Source: Shewanella woodyi ATCC 51908
GTDB taxonomy: Bacteria; Pseudomonadota; Gammaproteobacteria; Enterobacterales; Shewanellaceae
Assembly (NCBI RefSeq): GCF_000019525.1
Contig: NC_010506.1
Span: forward strand, 3,162,001-3,226,000
Length of the DNA: 64,000 nt
Direction of reading: 5' to 3'
Part shown: in pieces, positions 28,436 through 38,719 of the stretch
Layout: every line of letters begins with the position of its first letter
Position numbering within the stretch: the first letter of the stretch is position 1
Notes under the pieces: model-generated
Seen by the model: only the letters and a program-made list of their open reading frames with translations
The model's database searches: none
Told to the model about the DNA's origin: nothing
Position numbers and translations under genes: made by a program

Positions 28436-28921
28436 ATGTCTGTACTGAAACAACTCTCTATCTTTACCGATGGTTCCTGTTTGGGAAACCCAGGACCTGG
28501 CGGTTATGGCGTCGTAATGAAATACAAGGCACACACTAAAGAGCTTTCCGATGGTTTTGCATTAACGACCAACAATCGTATGGAGTTACTCGCCCCTATT
28601 ATTGCATTAGAAGCCCTAAAAGTACCCTGTAAAATTATACTCACCAGCGATAGTCAGTATATGCGCCAAGGGATCACTCAATGGATCCACGGTTGGAAAA
28701 AGAAAAACTGGATAACCTCCACCAAACAACCAGTAAAAAATGTCGACCTGTGGAAACGCTTAGATGCAGCAACTCAGTCCCATGAGATTGACTGGCACTG
28801 GGTAAAAGGCCACGCTGGTCATGTTGAAAACGAGCGCTGCGATACCTTAGCTAGAGTCGCCGCAGAAGCTAAGCCTACACAGGAAGATCTGGGCTACCAG
28901 CCCTCCGTCTCAAGTAGCTAA
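28436..28921 (+). CDS. rnhA: Ribonuclease HI
   Basis: Degrades RNA in RNA-DNA hybrids. 161 residues from ATG 28436 (a TTG one codon earlier is not needed). The catalytic carboxylates are present: Asp in '[14 protein letters not shown]', Glu in 'NNRMELLAP', Asp in '[10 protein letters not shown]', and Asp in 'NERCDTLAR'; the handle region '[10 protein letters not shown]' is also present. Its last four bases overlap the stop of the convergent LysR gene. Confidence 0.97.
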   Translation: MSVLKQLSIFTDGSCLGNPGPGGYGVVMKYKAHTKELSDGFALTTNNRMELLAPIIALEALKVPCKIILTSDSQYMRQGITQWIHGWKKKNWITSTKQPVKNVDLWKRLDAATQSHEIDWHWVKGHAGHVENERCDTLARVAAEAKPTQEDLGYQPSVSSS

Positions 28922-29817
28922 ACCGGTTCCACATTTAACAGCGTTGTACAGAAGCCGACAAACCGATCACAAAGTGGTGTCGACTTACGGCTTTTATGGT
29001 GAATACGATAAAACTGCCGCTCCAAAAAGAGCCCTTCAACCTCTATTATCGCTAACTCTTTACGGCTGACCTCTTTCTCTAAGGTCAGCTCAGATAATAC
29101 CGCTAAGCCTGCTCCCTGTTTTACCGCTTGCTTGATTGCATCAGGTGTTCTAAAAACAAACTTCTCCACCGGCTGCATATCTAACGCATTTGCAGCATTA
29201 ATAAAGTAATCTCGGGTACCAGAGCCCTCCTCTCGCATCACCCATGGTTGCCCTCTTAGTGCCTGCGGGGTGACATGTTGACCTGCTAGAGGATGAGCTG
29301 GATGACAAAAAACGAGCAAACGGTCTTTATGCCAAGCCTCAACTTTAATACGACTATCTAAACATTGACCTTCAATAAAACCTATCTCACTTCTGAACTC
29401 TAAGACAGATTTAATCACAGCTTGAGTATTATCAATATCAAGATCCACTTGCGCCTGAGTATATTGCTGACAAAAGGCCACGGCACTTTTCGCTAACATA
29501 AAGTTACCAATGGTGGAGCTGGCACTGACATTGAGCGTGCCGCTGTACTCCGCTTCGGGAGATGAAAAAAGGTGTTCTATCTGATCAAACTTCTGCAAAG
29601 CTTCTGTTGCTAAAGGCAGCAGTAAACTCCCCTGTGAGTTCAAACTTAATCGATTGCCCACTCTTTCAAATAGACGGGCATCAAGCTGTTTTTCCAATTC
29701 AGCCAGTGCCATCGAGGTTGCTGGTGCTGATAGATTAACCATTTCAGCCGCTCTAGCTACCTGACCACTTCGGGCTACCGCCTCGAAAATAGTCAGCTGT
29801 TTCAATGTAATTCGCAT
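28918..29817 (-). CDS. LysR-family transcriptional regulator (YeiE-like)
   Basis: 299 residues. The N-terminal winged helix '[20 protein letters not shown]' with '[18 protein letters not shown]' is a complete LysR DNA-binding domain, and residues about 90-295 form the effector domain ('[16 protein letters not shown]', '[11 protein letters not shown]'). The sequence resembles the YeiE/CysB-type branch. It interrupts the order rnhA-yafS seen in E. coli. Target genes are not evident; it may regulate itself or something distant. Confidence 0.85.
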   Translation of the reverse strand: MRITLKQLTIFEAVARSGQVARAAEMVNLSAPATSMALAELEKQLDARLFERVGNRLSLNSQGSLLLPLATEALQKFDQIEHLFSSPEAEYSGTLNVSASSTIGNFMLAKSAVAFCQQYTQAQVDLDIDNTQAVIKSVLEFRSEIGFIEGQCLDSRIKVEAWHKDRLLVFCHPAHPLAGQHVTPQALRGQPWVMREEGSGTRDYFINAANALDMQPVEKFVFRTPDAIKQAVKQGAGLAVLSELTLEKEVSRKELAIIEVEGLFLERQFYRIHHKSRKSTPLCDRFVGFCTTLLNVEPV

Positions 29818-29866
29818 GATGTTAGATCTATGATGTGAAAATTAATCGAGACTCCAAACACTTGAG

Positions 29867-30613
29867 TTAGGAGTTATCAGTTTTATGTTTTTGATTAAAG
29901 TGTTCGCTTCGACCCGCTGTGGGCGCCGTAGTCCATTGAGTTTGTCTCACTTTCCTTTTTTCATGAATAGGGGTCAAAGGCGACTCAAGTTTTCTCGCCA
30001 CAATCAAGTACAAGCTGCCACTACTTGGAAGCCAAGCTTGTAATGCATCTTGCCATATACTCTCACTCTTAATATCACTTAGCAGATGGTGATAGAGAAA
30101 ACGCTCATCAGATATCACCTGATAGCCTAATAACCCCAACCAATCCTTTACCCTAGAGGGCATAAAAAAGCGGCCATTCCAAGGTTGTTGTTGCTGATAT
30201 TTAGGCAGTAATTTACCAATAAATGCAGGACTTAAAGGGTTAAAACCTATGATAAAAAGATAGCCACCAGATATCAGTACCCTGTCTGTTTCACGAAGTA
30301 GCTTATAGGGATCGGGTTCAAACTCCAAAAGCATATTCATCACGACTGCATCGATCACACTATTTTGGATGGGTAACGCAGTAAACTCTGCGCGAATCGA
30401 GGCTCCCTTACCATCGAACAACGAAAAGCGGCGGCCAATAGGCAGGTCAGGCATATCGAGTTCTGCACTGAGCGCCCCAAGATTAAGCATATGATAACCA
30501 AACACCTTAGGCCACCAAGGCGTCAATATGTGCTCTATTAGGCTTTTAATCTGATCACCACTGGGAAGTTGTGACCACAGTTGCGGCGATAAAGGTTGAG
30601 CATTGTCCGGCAC
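29867..30613 (-). CDS. yafS: SAM-dependent methyltransferase, YafS-like
   Basis: 248 residues with the methyltransferase-11 pattern: 'FDGKGASIRAEFTALPIQNS' (post-motif region), 'SVIDAVVMNMLLEFEPDPYK' and 'GGYLFIIGFNPLSP'. The first glycine-rich motif is weak ('MLNLGALSAELD'). Position supports YafS: in E. coli yafS lies between gloB and rnhA, as here apart from the inserted LysR gene. Substrate is unknown. It is transcribed divergently from gloB. Confidence 0.8.
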   Translation of the reverse strand: MPDNAQPLSPQLWSQLPSGDQIKSLIEHILTPWWPKVFGYHMLNLGALSAELDMPDLPIGRRFSLFDGKGASIRAEFTALPIQNSVIDAVVMNMLLEFEPDPYKLLRETDRVLISGGYLFIIGFNPLSPAFIGKLLPKYQQQQPWNGRFFMPSRVKDWLGLLGYQVISDERFLYHHLLSDIKSESIWQDALQAWLPSSGSLYLIVARKLESPLTPIHEKRKVRQTQWTTAPTAGRSEHFNQKHKTDNS

Positions 30614-30841
30614 AGCTTACTCCCTAGCAAATTAACATATGATAACAAGATTCATATTACTCAAGTTTGTAATGTCTCACACCTTGCTTGAACTGTATTT
30701 TAACAGCCATTTCGAGACATTAATTTGAAGCAGCGCTAAACAAGTCATAACGTTAAAAAGTAATATGATAATCTATCACTTAATTTAGATACGTTATCAC
30801 AACACTCTCCTCTTCGGATGGAATTTTAATTGGAAATAGAT

Positions 30842-31633
30842 ATGCCTAGTGAAACTGATTTAACCATCACCCCCATTCAAGCATTTAATGATAACTACAT
30901 ATGGGTTATCTCTAAATCTAGCTCACCTTTGGTTTATGTGGTCGATCCCGGTGATGCTAATGTTGTTATACATTACCTTGAAACGAACCAGCTCACACTA
31001 GCAGGAATATTGATAACACATCACCATAGTGATCATACAGGCGGCATTAAGTCACTGATAGAGTACAGTGCAACTGACCTTGAAATATACGGACCATCGA
31101 GTGAGAACATTGCAGATATTAATAATCCCATTTCGACTCAACCCCATATCAAGCTGCAAGCATTAGAGTTAACCGCAAGGGTTTATCAATTACCCGGTCA
31201 CACCCTTGGGCATATTGCCTACCACATTCAAGATGAACTGTTTTGTGGTGATACGCTATTTAGTGGAGGATGTGGTCGTTTATTTGAAGGAACAGCAAGT
31301 CAGCTACACCACTCCCTAGAGTTGCTGGCATCGCTAGAACAACACACTCGCGTATACTGTGCCCATGAATACACCTTATCAAACCTTAAGTTTGCTATTC
31401 GGGTCGAGCCCAATAACAGCCAATTAGCGCACTACTATCAAGATTGCCAAACTTTACGAGCTAACAAAAAGATAACCTTACCCTCAACGATTAAAACCGA
31501 AAAAGAGATAAACCCTTTTTTACGTTGTCACATCCATGAAATTGTTAATGCAGTTAATCAACATTTCAATCAAAAACCTGTTGATACTGTTACAACTTTT
31601 GGGCTTCTTAGGCAATGGAAAGACAAGGCTTAA
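30842..31633 (+). CDS. gloB: Hydroxyacylglutathione hydrolase (glyoxalase II)
   Basis: Hydrolyses S-lactoylglutathione to lactate and glutathione, completing methylglyoxal detoxification. The metallo-beta-lactamase signature 'THHHSDHTGG' provides the binuclear metal ligands, with 'LPGHTLGHIAYH', 'FCGDTLFSGGCGRLFEG' and 'CAHEYTLSNLKFA' supplying the rest. ATG 30842 is preferred over a TTG four codons upstream, giving 263 residues, close to the family norm. It precedes mltD as in E. coli. Confidence 0.95.
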   Translation: MPSETDLTITPIQAFNDNYIWVISKSSSPLVYVVDPGDANVVIHYLETNQLTLAGILITHHHSDHTGGIKSLIEYSATDLEIYGPSSENIADINNPISTQPHIKLQALELTARVYQLPGHTLGHIAYHIQDELFCGDTLFSGGCGRLFEGTASQLHHSLELLASLEQHTRVYCAHEYTLSNLKFAIRVEPNNSQLAHYYQDCQTLRANKKITLPSTIKTEKEINPFLRCHIHEIVNAVNQHFNQKPVDTVTTFGLLRQWKDKA

Positions 31634-31722
31634 GAAATAAATTACAATAATGCGCTAATAAGTCCCCTTTTTCAGCTATACACCAAAAAGTAGAGGGACT
31701 ACATTGAGGAATTAATTGTTAA

Positions 31723-33276
31723 ATGCGCATACAAGTATTTGTAATAGCGGGGGGAATTGCCCTGCTATCTGGTTGTCAGTCTTTCAATCAAACGACAAGA
31801 GACACCACAGAACAAGCTCAGCCACTGGTTCAACAAGCTGCATTATTGCCCCCAGCTATCGAAAAAGCACCGATTGAGGAGGCCATCGAGATCAGCGATG
31901 TTTGGCAACGGATACGTTTAGGACTAAGCCTTCCTGTTCCCGATCAAAAGCTGGTTAATCAATATCGCGATTGGTATATCAAACACCCACAGCACCTAGA
32001 GCGGGTATCACAAAGAGCCGAGCCCTTTCTTTATCTCATTGTTGAAGAGATAGAGAAACGGGATCTACCCATTGAGTTAGCCTTACTTCCAATTGTCGAG
32101 AGCGCCTTTGACCCCTTTGCATACTCCCATGGTGCAGCTTCGGGTTTATGGCAATTTACCGCCCCTATGGCCAAACATTTCGGACTAGAGATGAACTGGT
32201 GGTATGACGGACGCCGTGATGTGCCCGCTGCCACCATTGCAGCTTTGGATATGCTCGAATACCTCTATAAAAAAACACACGGTAATTGGCTCTACGCAAC
32301 CGCTGCCTATAACACAGGAGAGGGCCGCGTTCTCAATGCCGTCAAGCGCAATAAAAGACAGGGTAAAGCCACTGACTTCTGGTCTTTGGACCTGCCAAGA
32401 GAGACGGAGCGTTATGTACCTCAAATGTTGGCTTTGGCAGAGGTCATAAAAAATGCAGATAAATATGGCATTAAACTTATGCCAATTAAAAACCAACCTC
32501 AGATCCAAGTTGTGGATATTGGTGGTCAGATAGATCTCGCATTAGCTGCAGGGATGGCCGGTATGACCACCTCTGAACTGCATAAGCTTAACCCTGGCTA
32601 TAATCAATGGGCAACAGCCCCTGATGGACCACATAAGCTTGTGCTTCCAGTCGATAAAGCAAAAGAGTTTAACCTTGCATTGGCTGAAACAAATCCAGAT
32701 GAGCGATTAAACTGGGAAAGGTATCAAATAAAATCCGGTGACAGTTTAGGCGTGATAGCGAAAAGATACCACACTACAGTCCCAGCTCTACGAGCGGTTA
32801 ATGATATAAAGGGCAATACTATTGTTATAGGTAAGCATCTGCTGATCCCTGTAGCCGCTAAATCACCTGAGCAGTACGCTTATTCGGCAAACCAAAGGTT
32901 ACTGGCTAAGCAAAAAGGAAAATCTGGCAATAAAGTTAGCTATACCGTCCAAGCAGGTGATTCATTTTGGAAAATAGCCAAGGCACATAAAGTGTCAGTA
33001 TCTCAGCTGACAAGCTGGAACAATATGGCTCCAAAAGATGGATTGAGAATTGGTAAAAAACTGACTATCTGGACTGGTGGAAAACAGAAAACCTCCTCAA
33101 TCACCCGCACTGTTAACTACACAGTAAGAAACGGTGATTCCTTAGCTCGTATTGCGACTAAGTTTAAGGTGAGTGTGAACGATCTTGTTCGTTGGAATGC
33201 ACTAGAAAAAAGCAAATATATCCAGCCAGGTCAGAAACTCAAACTCTTTGTCGATATGAGTAAAGTTCGAGCCTAA
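31723..33276 (+). CDS. mltD: Membrane-bound lytic murein transglycosylase D
   Basis: An outer-membrane lipoprotein (lipobox 'LSGC' near residue 18) that cleaves peptidoglycan glycan strands. The lysozyme-like domain spans about residues 100-230 with catalytic Glu in 'LPIVESAFDPFAYSHGAASG', then 'ATAAYNTGEGRVLNAV'. Three LysM glycan-binding repeats follow, beginning 'YQIKSGDSLGVIA', 'YTVQAGDSFWKIA' and 'YTVRNGDSLARIA'. 517 residues. It follows gloB by about 90 bases. Confidence 0.95.
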   Translation: MRIQVFVIAGGIALLSGCQSFNQTTRDTTEQAQPLVQQAALLPPAIEKAPIEEAIEISDVWQRIRLGLSLPVPDQKLVNQYRDWYIKHPQHLERVSQRAEPFLYLIVEEIEKRDLPIELALLPIVESAFDPFAYSHGAASGLWQFTAPMAKHFGLEMNWWYDGRRDVPAATIAALDMLEYLYKKTHGNWLYATAAYNTGEGRVLNAVKRNKRQGKATDFWSLDLPRETERYVPQMLALAEVIKNADKYGIKLMPIKNQPQIQVVDIGGQIDLALAAGMAGMTTSELHKLNPGYNQWATAPDGPHKLVLPVDKAKEFNLALAETNPDERLNWERYQIKSGDSLGVIAKRYHTTVPALRAVNDIKGNTIVIGKHLLIPVAAKSPEQYAYSANQRLLAKQKGKSGNKVSYTVQAGDSFWKIAKAHKVSVSQLTSWNNMAPKDGLRIGKKLTIWTGGKQKTSSITRTVNYTVRNGDSLARIATKFKVSVNDLVRWNALEKSKYIQPGQKLKLFVDMSKVRA

Positions 33277-33293
33277 TACCTATTTTAGAACGA

Positions 33294-33334
33294 AAAAAAG
33301 CCAGTGGATGTCAATGACAAACACTGGCTTTTTT
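33294..33334. terminator. Bidirectional rho-independent terminator
   Basis: AAAAAAGCCAGTG...CACTGGCTTTTTT: a 7-bp core stem with long A and T runs between convergent mltD and the BsuPI-domain lipoprotein gene. Confidence 0.93.
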
Positions 33335-33345
33335 ATGCCGATAAC

Positions 33346-33936
33346 TTAATTCAAAATGTCGTTAAGTGACAAGCTAATATCGCCCATCGCCAACTCTTTT
33401 GACTCTATCGCCTGGCCCGCATAGATGGCCTTAATGGTATAGCCTTTCCCCTTTAGCTGACTCATCACGGTTTGGGGGATCTTAAATTTAACCGTCATCT
33501 CTTTCCCAGATGGGATCACGGTATCTCTAATGGCTTGAGTAAACATCATCTCATTCGACCATGCCCAAACTTTGTCTCCCATAGGATCTAGAAGTTGCAG
33601 ATCTGCTGTCATCCCTGAGCGATATTGAATTGGCACACCATAAGGTTGATTATTAAGTATCTTAAGTGAAACCAATAAGCCATTATCGAGAGTAGCATCA
33701 AGTTCGCCAGTTAAGAGGCCTTTGGTCATCTTCCCCTCCGCGTGTTGTTTTTGTAACTTTGTAATATCCACGTCATCTTTTGCTAAAACAACAACCTTAA
33801 CCTTTTGCTCTTTAGGCATATCAGCCTCCACAGGCTGAGTTTTAGCAACCGAATCCAGCTTATTATCAAGATTACTTTGAGAACAAGCGGTCAAACTAAC
33901 AATAGCAAGGGATGCTAACAACATATGATTATTCAT
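33346..33936 (-). CDS. BsuPI-domain lipoprotein
   Basis: 196 residues. A short leader ends in lipobox 'LTAC' (Cys about residue 18). The C-terminal half contains a BsuPI (intracellular proteinase inhibitor) domain: 'PIQYRSGMTADLQLLDPMGD' then 'KVWAWSNEMMFTQAI' and 'IPSGKEMTVKFKIPQ'. In Bacillus this fold inhibits an intracellular protease; in Gram-negative lipoproteins the role is unknown. Its ATG overlaps the asmA-type stop (TAATG), so the two are translationally coupled. Confidence 0.78.
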   Translation of the reverse strand: MNNHMLLASLAIVSLTACSQSNLDNKLDSVAKTQPVEADMPKEQKVKVVVLAKDDVDITKLQKQHAEGKMTKGLLTGELDATLDNGLLVSLKILNNQPYGVPIQYRSGMTADLQLLDPMGDKVWAWSNEMMFTQAIRDTVIPSGKEMTVKFKIPQTVMSQLKGKGYTIKAIYAGQAIESKELAMGDISLSLNDILN

Positions 33937-35756
33937 TAAAAGCCCCCTAACTTCTTCAAGATACTGTCTTTCACTTTATCTTTGACCTTATCGGTCTCCT
34001 GCTTCAACTTAGCATCAAACAAAGCTTCAGTGTCTAATGCAAATTTAGGCTCAGAGAATGTACCAGTGATAGCAAATGGTATCTCTATACCATGAAGCGC
34101 ATCGCGATCGCCTCCTCCTTGCCCTTCAAGCGAGCCAACAACAGAGGTAGTTAGAGAGTAATCTAATGCCTCACTGACAATATTCGCGGTTCCAGCGCCT
34201 GCAAGTCGTATGAGGGGAGAAGCCATCAATAGATCAGGATTAGAGACGACGCCATTAACTACGTTGAATGAACCAGTTAAACTAGTAAAGTCGGTTTTTT
34301 GTTCCGCAGTCGCTGAACTGGAAAGATCGCCACTGAGTTTCGCCTTAGCATCGCGGATCATCTGAGGAATATTGACCCCATAAAGTGCACCATCAGCAAT
34401 CTCAAACTTACCGTTCGCGGCTAAGTTTTTCTTTATATTATCAACAACTAAACTTCTCCCTTTACCTTTAACATTAAAGTTAGCGGTACCAGCTATAAGA
34501 TCAATTTCAGCAGCATCTTTCATTAAATCAAGAATTTGCACGCCTTTCACAGATTTATCGAAGCTATAGCTAGCTATTTTTTGACGTCCATCGAGCTGTG
34601 CACTTGCTGATAACTTACCTTGATAAAGGTCGGCAGTTAACTGGCTCATGTTCAAAACACCATTGTTTAGCTTAGTCTTCATCACCCAGTTACTCGTCAG
34701 CATATTGGCCGCTTTTATCGACTTTACCGTCATAGCGAGATCAAAGTTGACTAACTTAAGCGCAGAGAGATCAGGCTCCTTATTTGAGCTAGCTTGCGGT
34801 GAGTTCGATTTCTCTTCAGTCGCTTTATCAGCTGGCATAAAAGTGTCTAAATTGATATCACCAAGATCCAATTGACCATGTATATTAGGCACTTTACTAC
34901 CATAAGCGACTTTCACCTCACCAGAGCCTTTAATATCTGCCACTGCAAGTTCATCTAGGCTCACTTCAAGTAATTTCTTATCCAAGAGTAGTTGGATCTG
35001 TGCAAGTAACTGAGTATCTAGTTTTTGATTAGGGATCCCCTCGCCTATAACTGAGCTCTCAATTTTCAGATCTTTTAATTCAACAGCCTGCATCGACGGA
35101 GCAATCTTAATCATTCCCTCACCTTGGCTGGTCAAAGTCATATCAGGTAGTTCAGCTGTTAACTCATAGGCAAGTGGCGCAAATTTACCTAAACTAAATT
35201 CACCTAATGTTAGTTTATCCATGGTGAAAACTTGCTCAGTTCCCGCAATCGCATCAGTCATTGTGATTGTCGTGTTGGTAATTGCAATACCACCAATATC
35301 CAAGCTAGCAAGTTGAGCTCCACCAGCTTTTGTATCTGTGTCTGCCGCTTTAGTTTGGGAGGCACCACCATCTAAGCCGTCAAAACTCGTTTGTCCATCT
35401 TTGCGAGTCTCTAGATTGACCGTTAGGCCATCAAGATTTAATTGGGCAATCTCAACCTCTTTACTAAATAGTGGCATTAACGCGACTTCAGCCACCACAT
35501 TATTCACTTTCAACATCGAGGCAGCATCAAAGCCAGTTGGGTTTGAAAGTGATATCTGAGATAACTCAATCCCTATAGAGGGGAAAAAAGTCCAACTAAG
35601 ATCATTTTCAATAACCAGATCACGCCCAGTCTTCTCTTTTACAGCGTCGACCAATTCAGGTTTAAAATCGTTTGGATCGAAAATAAGCGTTAGATACGCA
35701 ATAAGAGAGGTAAAAAGGAGCAAAAACACGATAAAAAACCATTTCAAAATTTTCAT
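33936..35756 (-). CDS. AsmA-family protein
   Basis: 606 residues. An N-terminal TM helix ('WFFIVFLLLFTSLIAYLTLI') is followed by the AsmA signature 'DPNDFKPELVDAVKEKTGRD' and 'LSWTFFPSIGIELSQISLSN', then a long beta-repeat body and the AsmA-C region ('LTSLTGSFNVVNGVVSNPDL'). AsmA-like proteins are inner-membrane anchored, reach into the periplasm, and are thought to take part in phospholipid movement to the outer membrane. It is coupled to the BsuPI lipoprotein downstream. Confidence 0.88.
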   Translation of the reverse strand: MKILKWFFIVFLLLFTSLIAYLTLIFDPNDFKPELVDAVKEKTGRDLVIENDLSWTFFPSIGIELSQISLSNPTGFDAASMLKVNNVVAEVALMPLFSKEVEIAQLNLDGLTVNLETRKDGQTSFDGLDGGASQTKAADTDTKAGGAQLASLDIGGIAITNTTITMTDAIAGTEQVFTMDKLTLGEFSLGKFAPLAYELTAELPDMTLTSQGEGMIKIAPSMQAVELKDLKIESSVIGEGIPNQKLDTQLLAQIQLLLDKKLLEVSLDELAVADIKGSGEVKVAYGSKVPNIHGQLDLGDINLDTFMPADKATEEKSNSPQASSNKEPDLSALKLVNFDLAMTVKSIKAANMLTSNWVMKTKLNNGVLNMSQLTADLYQGKLSASAQLDGRQKIASYSFDKSVKGVQILDLMKDAAEIDLIAGTANFNVKGKGRSLVVDNIKKNLAANGKFEIADGALYGVNIPQMIRDAKAKLSGDLSSSATAEQKTDFTSLTGSFNVVNGVVSNPDLLMASPLIRLAGAGTANIVSEALDYSLTTSVVGSLEGQGGGDRDALHGIEIPFAITGTFSEPKFALDTEALFDAKLKQETDKVKDKVKDSILKKLGGF

Positions 35757-35785
35757 AACAGGTTCCGTCTGAATTAATTACTTGA

Positions 35786-36280
35786 TTAAAGTATGACTGA
35801 TAGATCGAGCTTCTCATCCGAAATAGCCACACCATTATCATCTGAATATACCATCATACCTGGCACAATTATAATGTTTGAGACATTAAGTTCGGGGTTT
35901 ATCTCTCCAACATCCAGTTTCTCAGTCTTAATAGGGTTAGCTCCCAAGGCTTTGATACCAATATCTAATTGACTCAAAACACCCACATCTCTCACACACC
36001 CGTTAATGATAATCCCCTCCCAGCCATTTTCAACAGCATTCATGGCAATCATGTCACCAAGTAAAGCTCTATTAAGTGAAGCACCACCATCAACAAATAG
36101 CACTTTCCCCTTACCATCCGTACTTAGGATCTGCTTTACTTTCGAGTTGTCTTCAAAACATTTGACTGTGGCAATCTCCCCCCAGAATATTTTCCTCTCC
36201 CCATACTGTTTAAAGTTAATAGATAATAATGAAAGTTCATTTGGATAATTATCATAAAGATCGGGTAAAAGGTCGTACAT
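35786..36280 (-). CDS. RraA-like protein (RNase E inhibitor / HMG aldolase fold)
   Basis: 164 residues clearly of the RraA fold: 'GEIATVKCFEDNSKV', 'GKGKVLFVDGGASLNRALLG', 'GWEGIIINGCVRDVG', 'LDIGIKALGANPIKT'. RraA binds RNase E and reduces its activity; related proteins are 4-hydroxy-4-methyl-2-oxoglutarate aldolases, whose active site includes the Arg-Asp pair in 'GCVRDVG'. Here that pair is present, whereas E. coli RraA has Gln (VRQV), so an enzymatic role is conceivable. It is not adjacent to menA, the usual rraA neighbour, so it may be a second homologue. Confidence 0.82.
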   Translation of the reverse strand: MYDLLPDLYDNYPNELSLLSINFKQYGERKIFWGEIATVKCFEDNSKVKQILSTDGKGKVLFVDGGASLNRALLGDMIAMNAVENGWEGIIINGCVRDVGVLSQLDIGIKALGANPIKTEKLDVGEINPELNVSNIIIVPGMMVYSDDNGVAISDEKLDLSVIL

Positions 36281-36491
36281 ATTAATCTCCTAAATCCATT
36301 TAACAAACTTGCTCTTCACTCCATCATACAACAAAAAGAAAGATCTTCTTGGTTGACATGCTTTAATACAAATTTATTTACCAATAACAATATGAACCTC
36401 TTTAAGTAGCTTGCTTAAAAGTCTATAATCATACATTGGTCGATTCAGGCCTTTGAACAAACCGTAACATCTCATTAAAAAGTGATTAATA

Positions 36492-36815
36492 ATGAATAAC
36501 AATTTTGATTTACAAAGTGCAATAGCAGCATTAGATGAGTATGGATATGACAAGAAGCAGTCCAGTGATCTAACTCAAGCTCGTAATAAACAACAGATGA
36601 GCAAATATATTGAGTCGCTAGATTATAACCTTCGACGTTTATTAATATTACAAGAAACCGTTAATGAACTTGTTGCTAAGAAGAAGCACTTAATTGCACA
36701 ACAAGAGAATATTCAAACTTACAAAACTAAAGTTATTAACTTATCTAGACAGTTTAATATCTCTTATGATGAAGTCTTACAAATAATGCAAGAGCAAACA
36801 AACCAAGTACGCTAA
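36492..36815 (+). CDS. Small hypothetical coiled-coil protein
   Basis: 107 residues, highly helical, with a central heptad-like region ('LILQETVNELVAKKKHLIAQ') and a C-terminal 'FNISYDEVLQIMQ'. No signal peptide or membrane helix. I do not recognise a family. The layout (N-terminal helix, coiled coil, short C-terminal helix) recalls H-NS-type oligomerisation parts but the DNA-binding motif is absent. It is convergent to a chemoreceptor gene. Confidence 0.6.
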   Translation: MNNNFDLQSAIAALDEYGYDKKQSSDLTQARNKQQMSKYIESLDYNLRRLLILQETVNELVAKKKHLIAQQENIQTYKTKVINLSRQFNISYDEVLQIMQEQTNQVR

Positions 36816-36860
36816 ATTTTTGAGTCTTCACTTAGTGTTCACATCATTTAAAATCTCAAT

Positions 36861-38507
36861 TTAGACTTTAAAGTTTGAAACTAACCCATTCAATTCGGAA
36901 GAACCTTGCAATATCTGCTCGCTGGTTTGCCCAATTTGAACACTCTTGTGTTGATTGTCTAATGAAATATCATTGATACGTGTAACATTCATGTTGAGCT
37001 CTGCAATCACTGAGCTTTGCTCTTCAGTTGCGGTAGCTATCTGCACATTCATATCTGATATTTGTCCAATAGAGGCTTTAATCATCTCCAGTGCGTCAAC
37101 AACCTGCTTAGTCTCATCAACCGTTTGACTTGAACAGTTTTTAGCCCTGTCCACAGAATCATTAACACAGATAATGGCCTCACGTATCGCATCAATAATG
37201 CCATTAATCTCTTGAGTTGATTCCTGTGTCTTACTGGCTAAACTTCTAACTTCATCGGCAACAACAGCAAAACCACGCCCAGCCTCACCAGCTCTTGCAG
37301 CCTCAATCGCCGCATTTAGTGCAAGTAGGTTAGTCTGCTCTGCTATCCCAACTATGACATCAAGGATTTGACCTATTTTTCCTGAGCTGACTCTCAGCCC
37401 TTCAGCACCACTGGAGGTCACCTCTAACTCTTTGGACAACTCGTTTATTTTATTTACTGCACTATCGACCACCATAGTAGTCTTATTGGCTTCCGCGTCG
37501 GCGCCCGATGCACTTTCAGCCGCATTTTTTGCATTCAACGCTACCTCTGTCGCAACCATTGACATCTCATTGATTGCTGTCGCAACACTTTCAGTTTCTG
37601 TCTGCATATTTGCCGTCACCGTATTGGCTTCGCTAGATATGGTAGAAAGTCCAGAAGCTAACTGCTGACTATGGGTCACGGAGCTCAAAACAGACTCAAC
37701 AACAGCCTGTATCTTAATCACGAACACATTAAAGTTTGTTGCTACCTCTTTAAGCTCATCATTACCTGACTCCTCTAACCTTAAGGTCAAATCCCCCTCG
37801 CCCTTAGAGATATTTTCCAGCGCTAAAATCGTCTGTCTTAAAGGTTTGGAGATACTTTGGGAGATAATCAGTAGAATTAAGATAACTGGTAACCAAACCA
37901 AGGCTCCAATTAACAGATATTGCCAGGCAAAAATGGCTTGCTGTGCTTTTATATCATCAACATATATTCCAGTCCCAACAATCCAGCCCCAAGGTTTGAA
38001 TCTTTTGACAACGCTCATTTTCGGACTTGGCTCGGTGGCATCGGGACGATTCCACATATACTCAACTCGGGTAGACTCACTCTGCTCAGTCCCCGTGACC
38101 ATTAACTGAAAGAGTTGAACTCCATTGGGATCTTTCATACCCAGCACATTTGTTCCCACAAGCTTTTTAGCAAATGCATGCTGAACCATGATCCCTTGAG
38201 TATCTATTGTCCAGTAATACTCTTTACCCGCATAGCGCAATGCATCTAAAGCGATGATTGCCGCCTCCTTCGCTTCACTTTCCGTCATAAGACCATTTTG
38301 AGCACTTTGATAATACCTCTCAACGACCTTTACGCCCACATCCGCCAATGAACTTAACTTGCCCTCTTTCTCTTTAAACAACAAGTTATCGATATTATTC
38401 AACGCAAATAGAAACATTAACAAGGTCGCTACGATAGACAAGACTAGCATCAATAAAAGACGCTTAGATATTTTTATCTTTCTAAACAGTTGATTAATCG
38501 AATCCAT
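36861..38507 (-). CDS. Methyl-accepting chemotaxis protein with single Cache domain
   Basis: 548 residues. TM1 about 17-38; a periplasmic sCache/Cache_2 sensor (residues about 40-190, with '[20 protein letters not shown]' and '[15 protein letters not shown]'); TM2 about 195-215; HAMP; then the signalling domain whose hairpin tip reads '[20 protein letters not shown]'. Cache_2 sensors of this type often bind small organic acids, but the ligand here is unknown. There is no C-terminal CheR-docking pentapeptide. No che genes are nearby. Confidence 0.93.
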   Translation of the reverse strand: MDSINQLFRKIKISKRLLLMLVLSIVATLLMFLFALNNIDNLLFKEKEGKLSSLADVGVKVVERYYQSAQNGLMTESEAKEAAIIALDALRYAGKEYYWTIDTQGIMVQHAFAKKLVGTNVLGMKDPNGVQLFQLMVTGTEQSESTRVEYMWNRPDATEPSPKMSVVKRFKPWGWIVGTGIYVDDIKAQQAIFAWQYLLIGALVWLPVILILLIISQSISKPLRQTILALENISKGEGDLTLRLEESGNDELKEVATNFNVFVIKIQAVVESVLSSVTHSQQLASGLSTISSEANTVTANMQTETESVATAINEMSMVATEVALNAKNAAESASGADAEANKTTMVVDSAVNKINELSKELEVTSSGAEGLRVSSGKIGQILDVIVGIAEQTNLLALNAAIEAARAGEAGRGFAVVADEVRSLASKTQESTQEINGIIDAIREAIICVNDSVDRAKNCSSQTVDETKQVVDALEMIKASIGQISDMNVQIATATEEQSSVIAELNMNVTRINDISLDNQHKSVQIGQTSEQILQGSSELNGLVSNFKV

Positions 38508-38719
38508 AGTTCAACCTTCAGCTCTGATTGCTTGTTAATAACCCTACATTAATGATGGGCAAAATTCGCTATTTGTCAAAACAACTTACTGTTTAAATTA
38601 GCCTACAATAGTCATTTTTACTGAACAGAGAAACTTCACTTCCAATAAGCACGATTTCTTAAAATATCCTCAAGCCAGCAAAAAGAGCTAATGATTAAAA
38701 TAAGAGTTTCAAATCTCAA

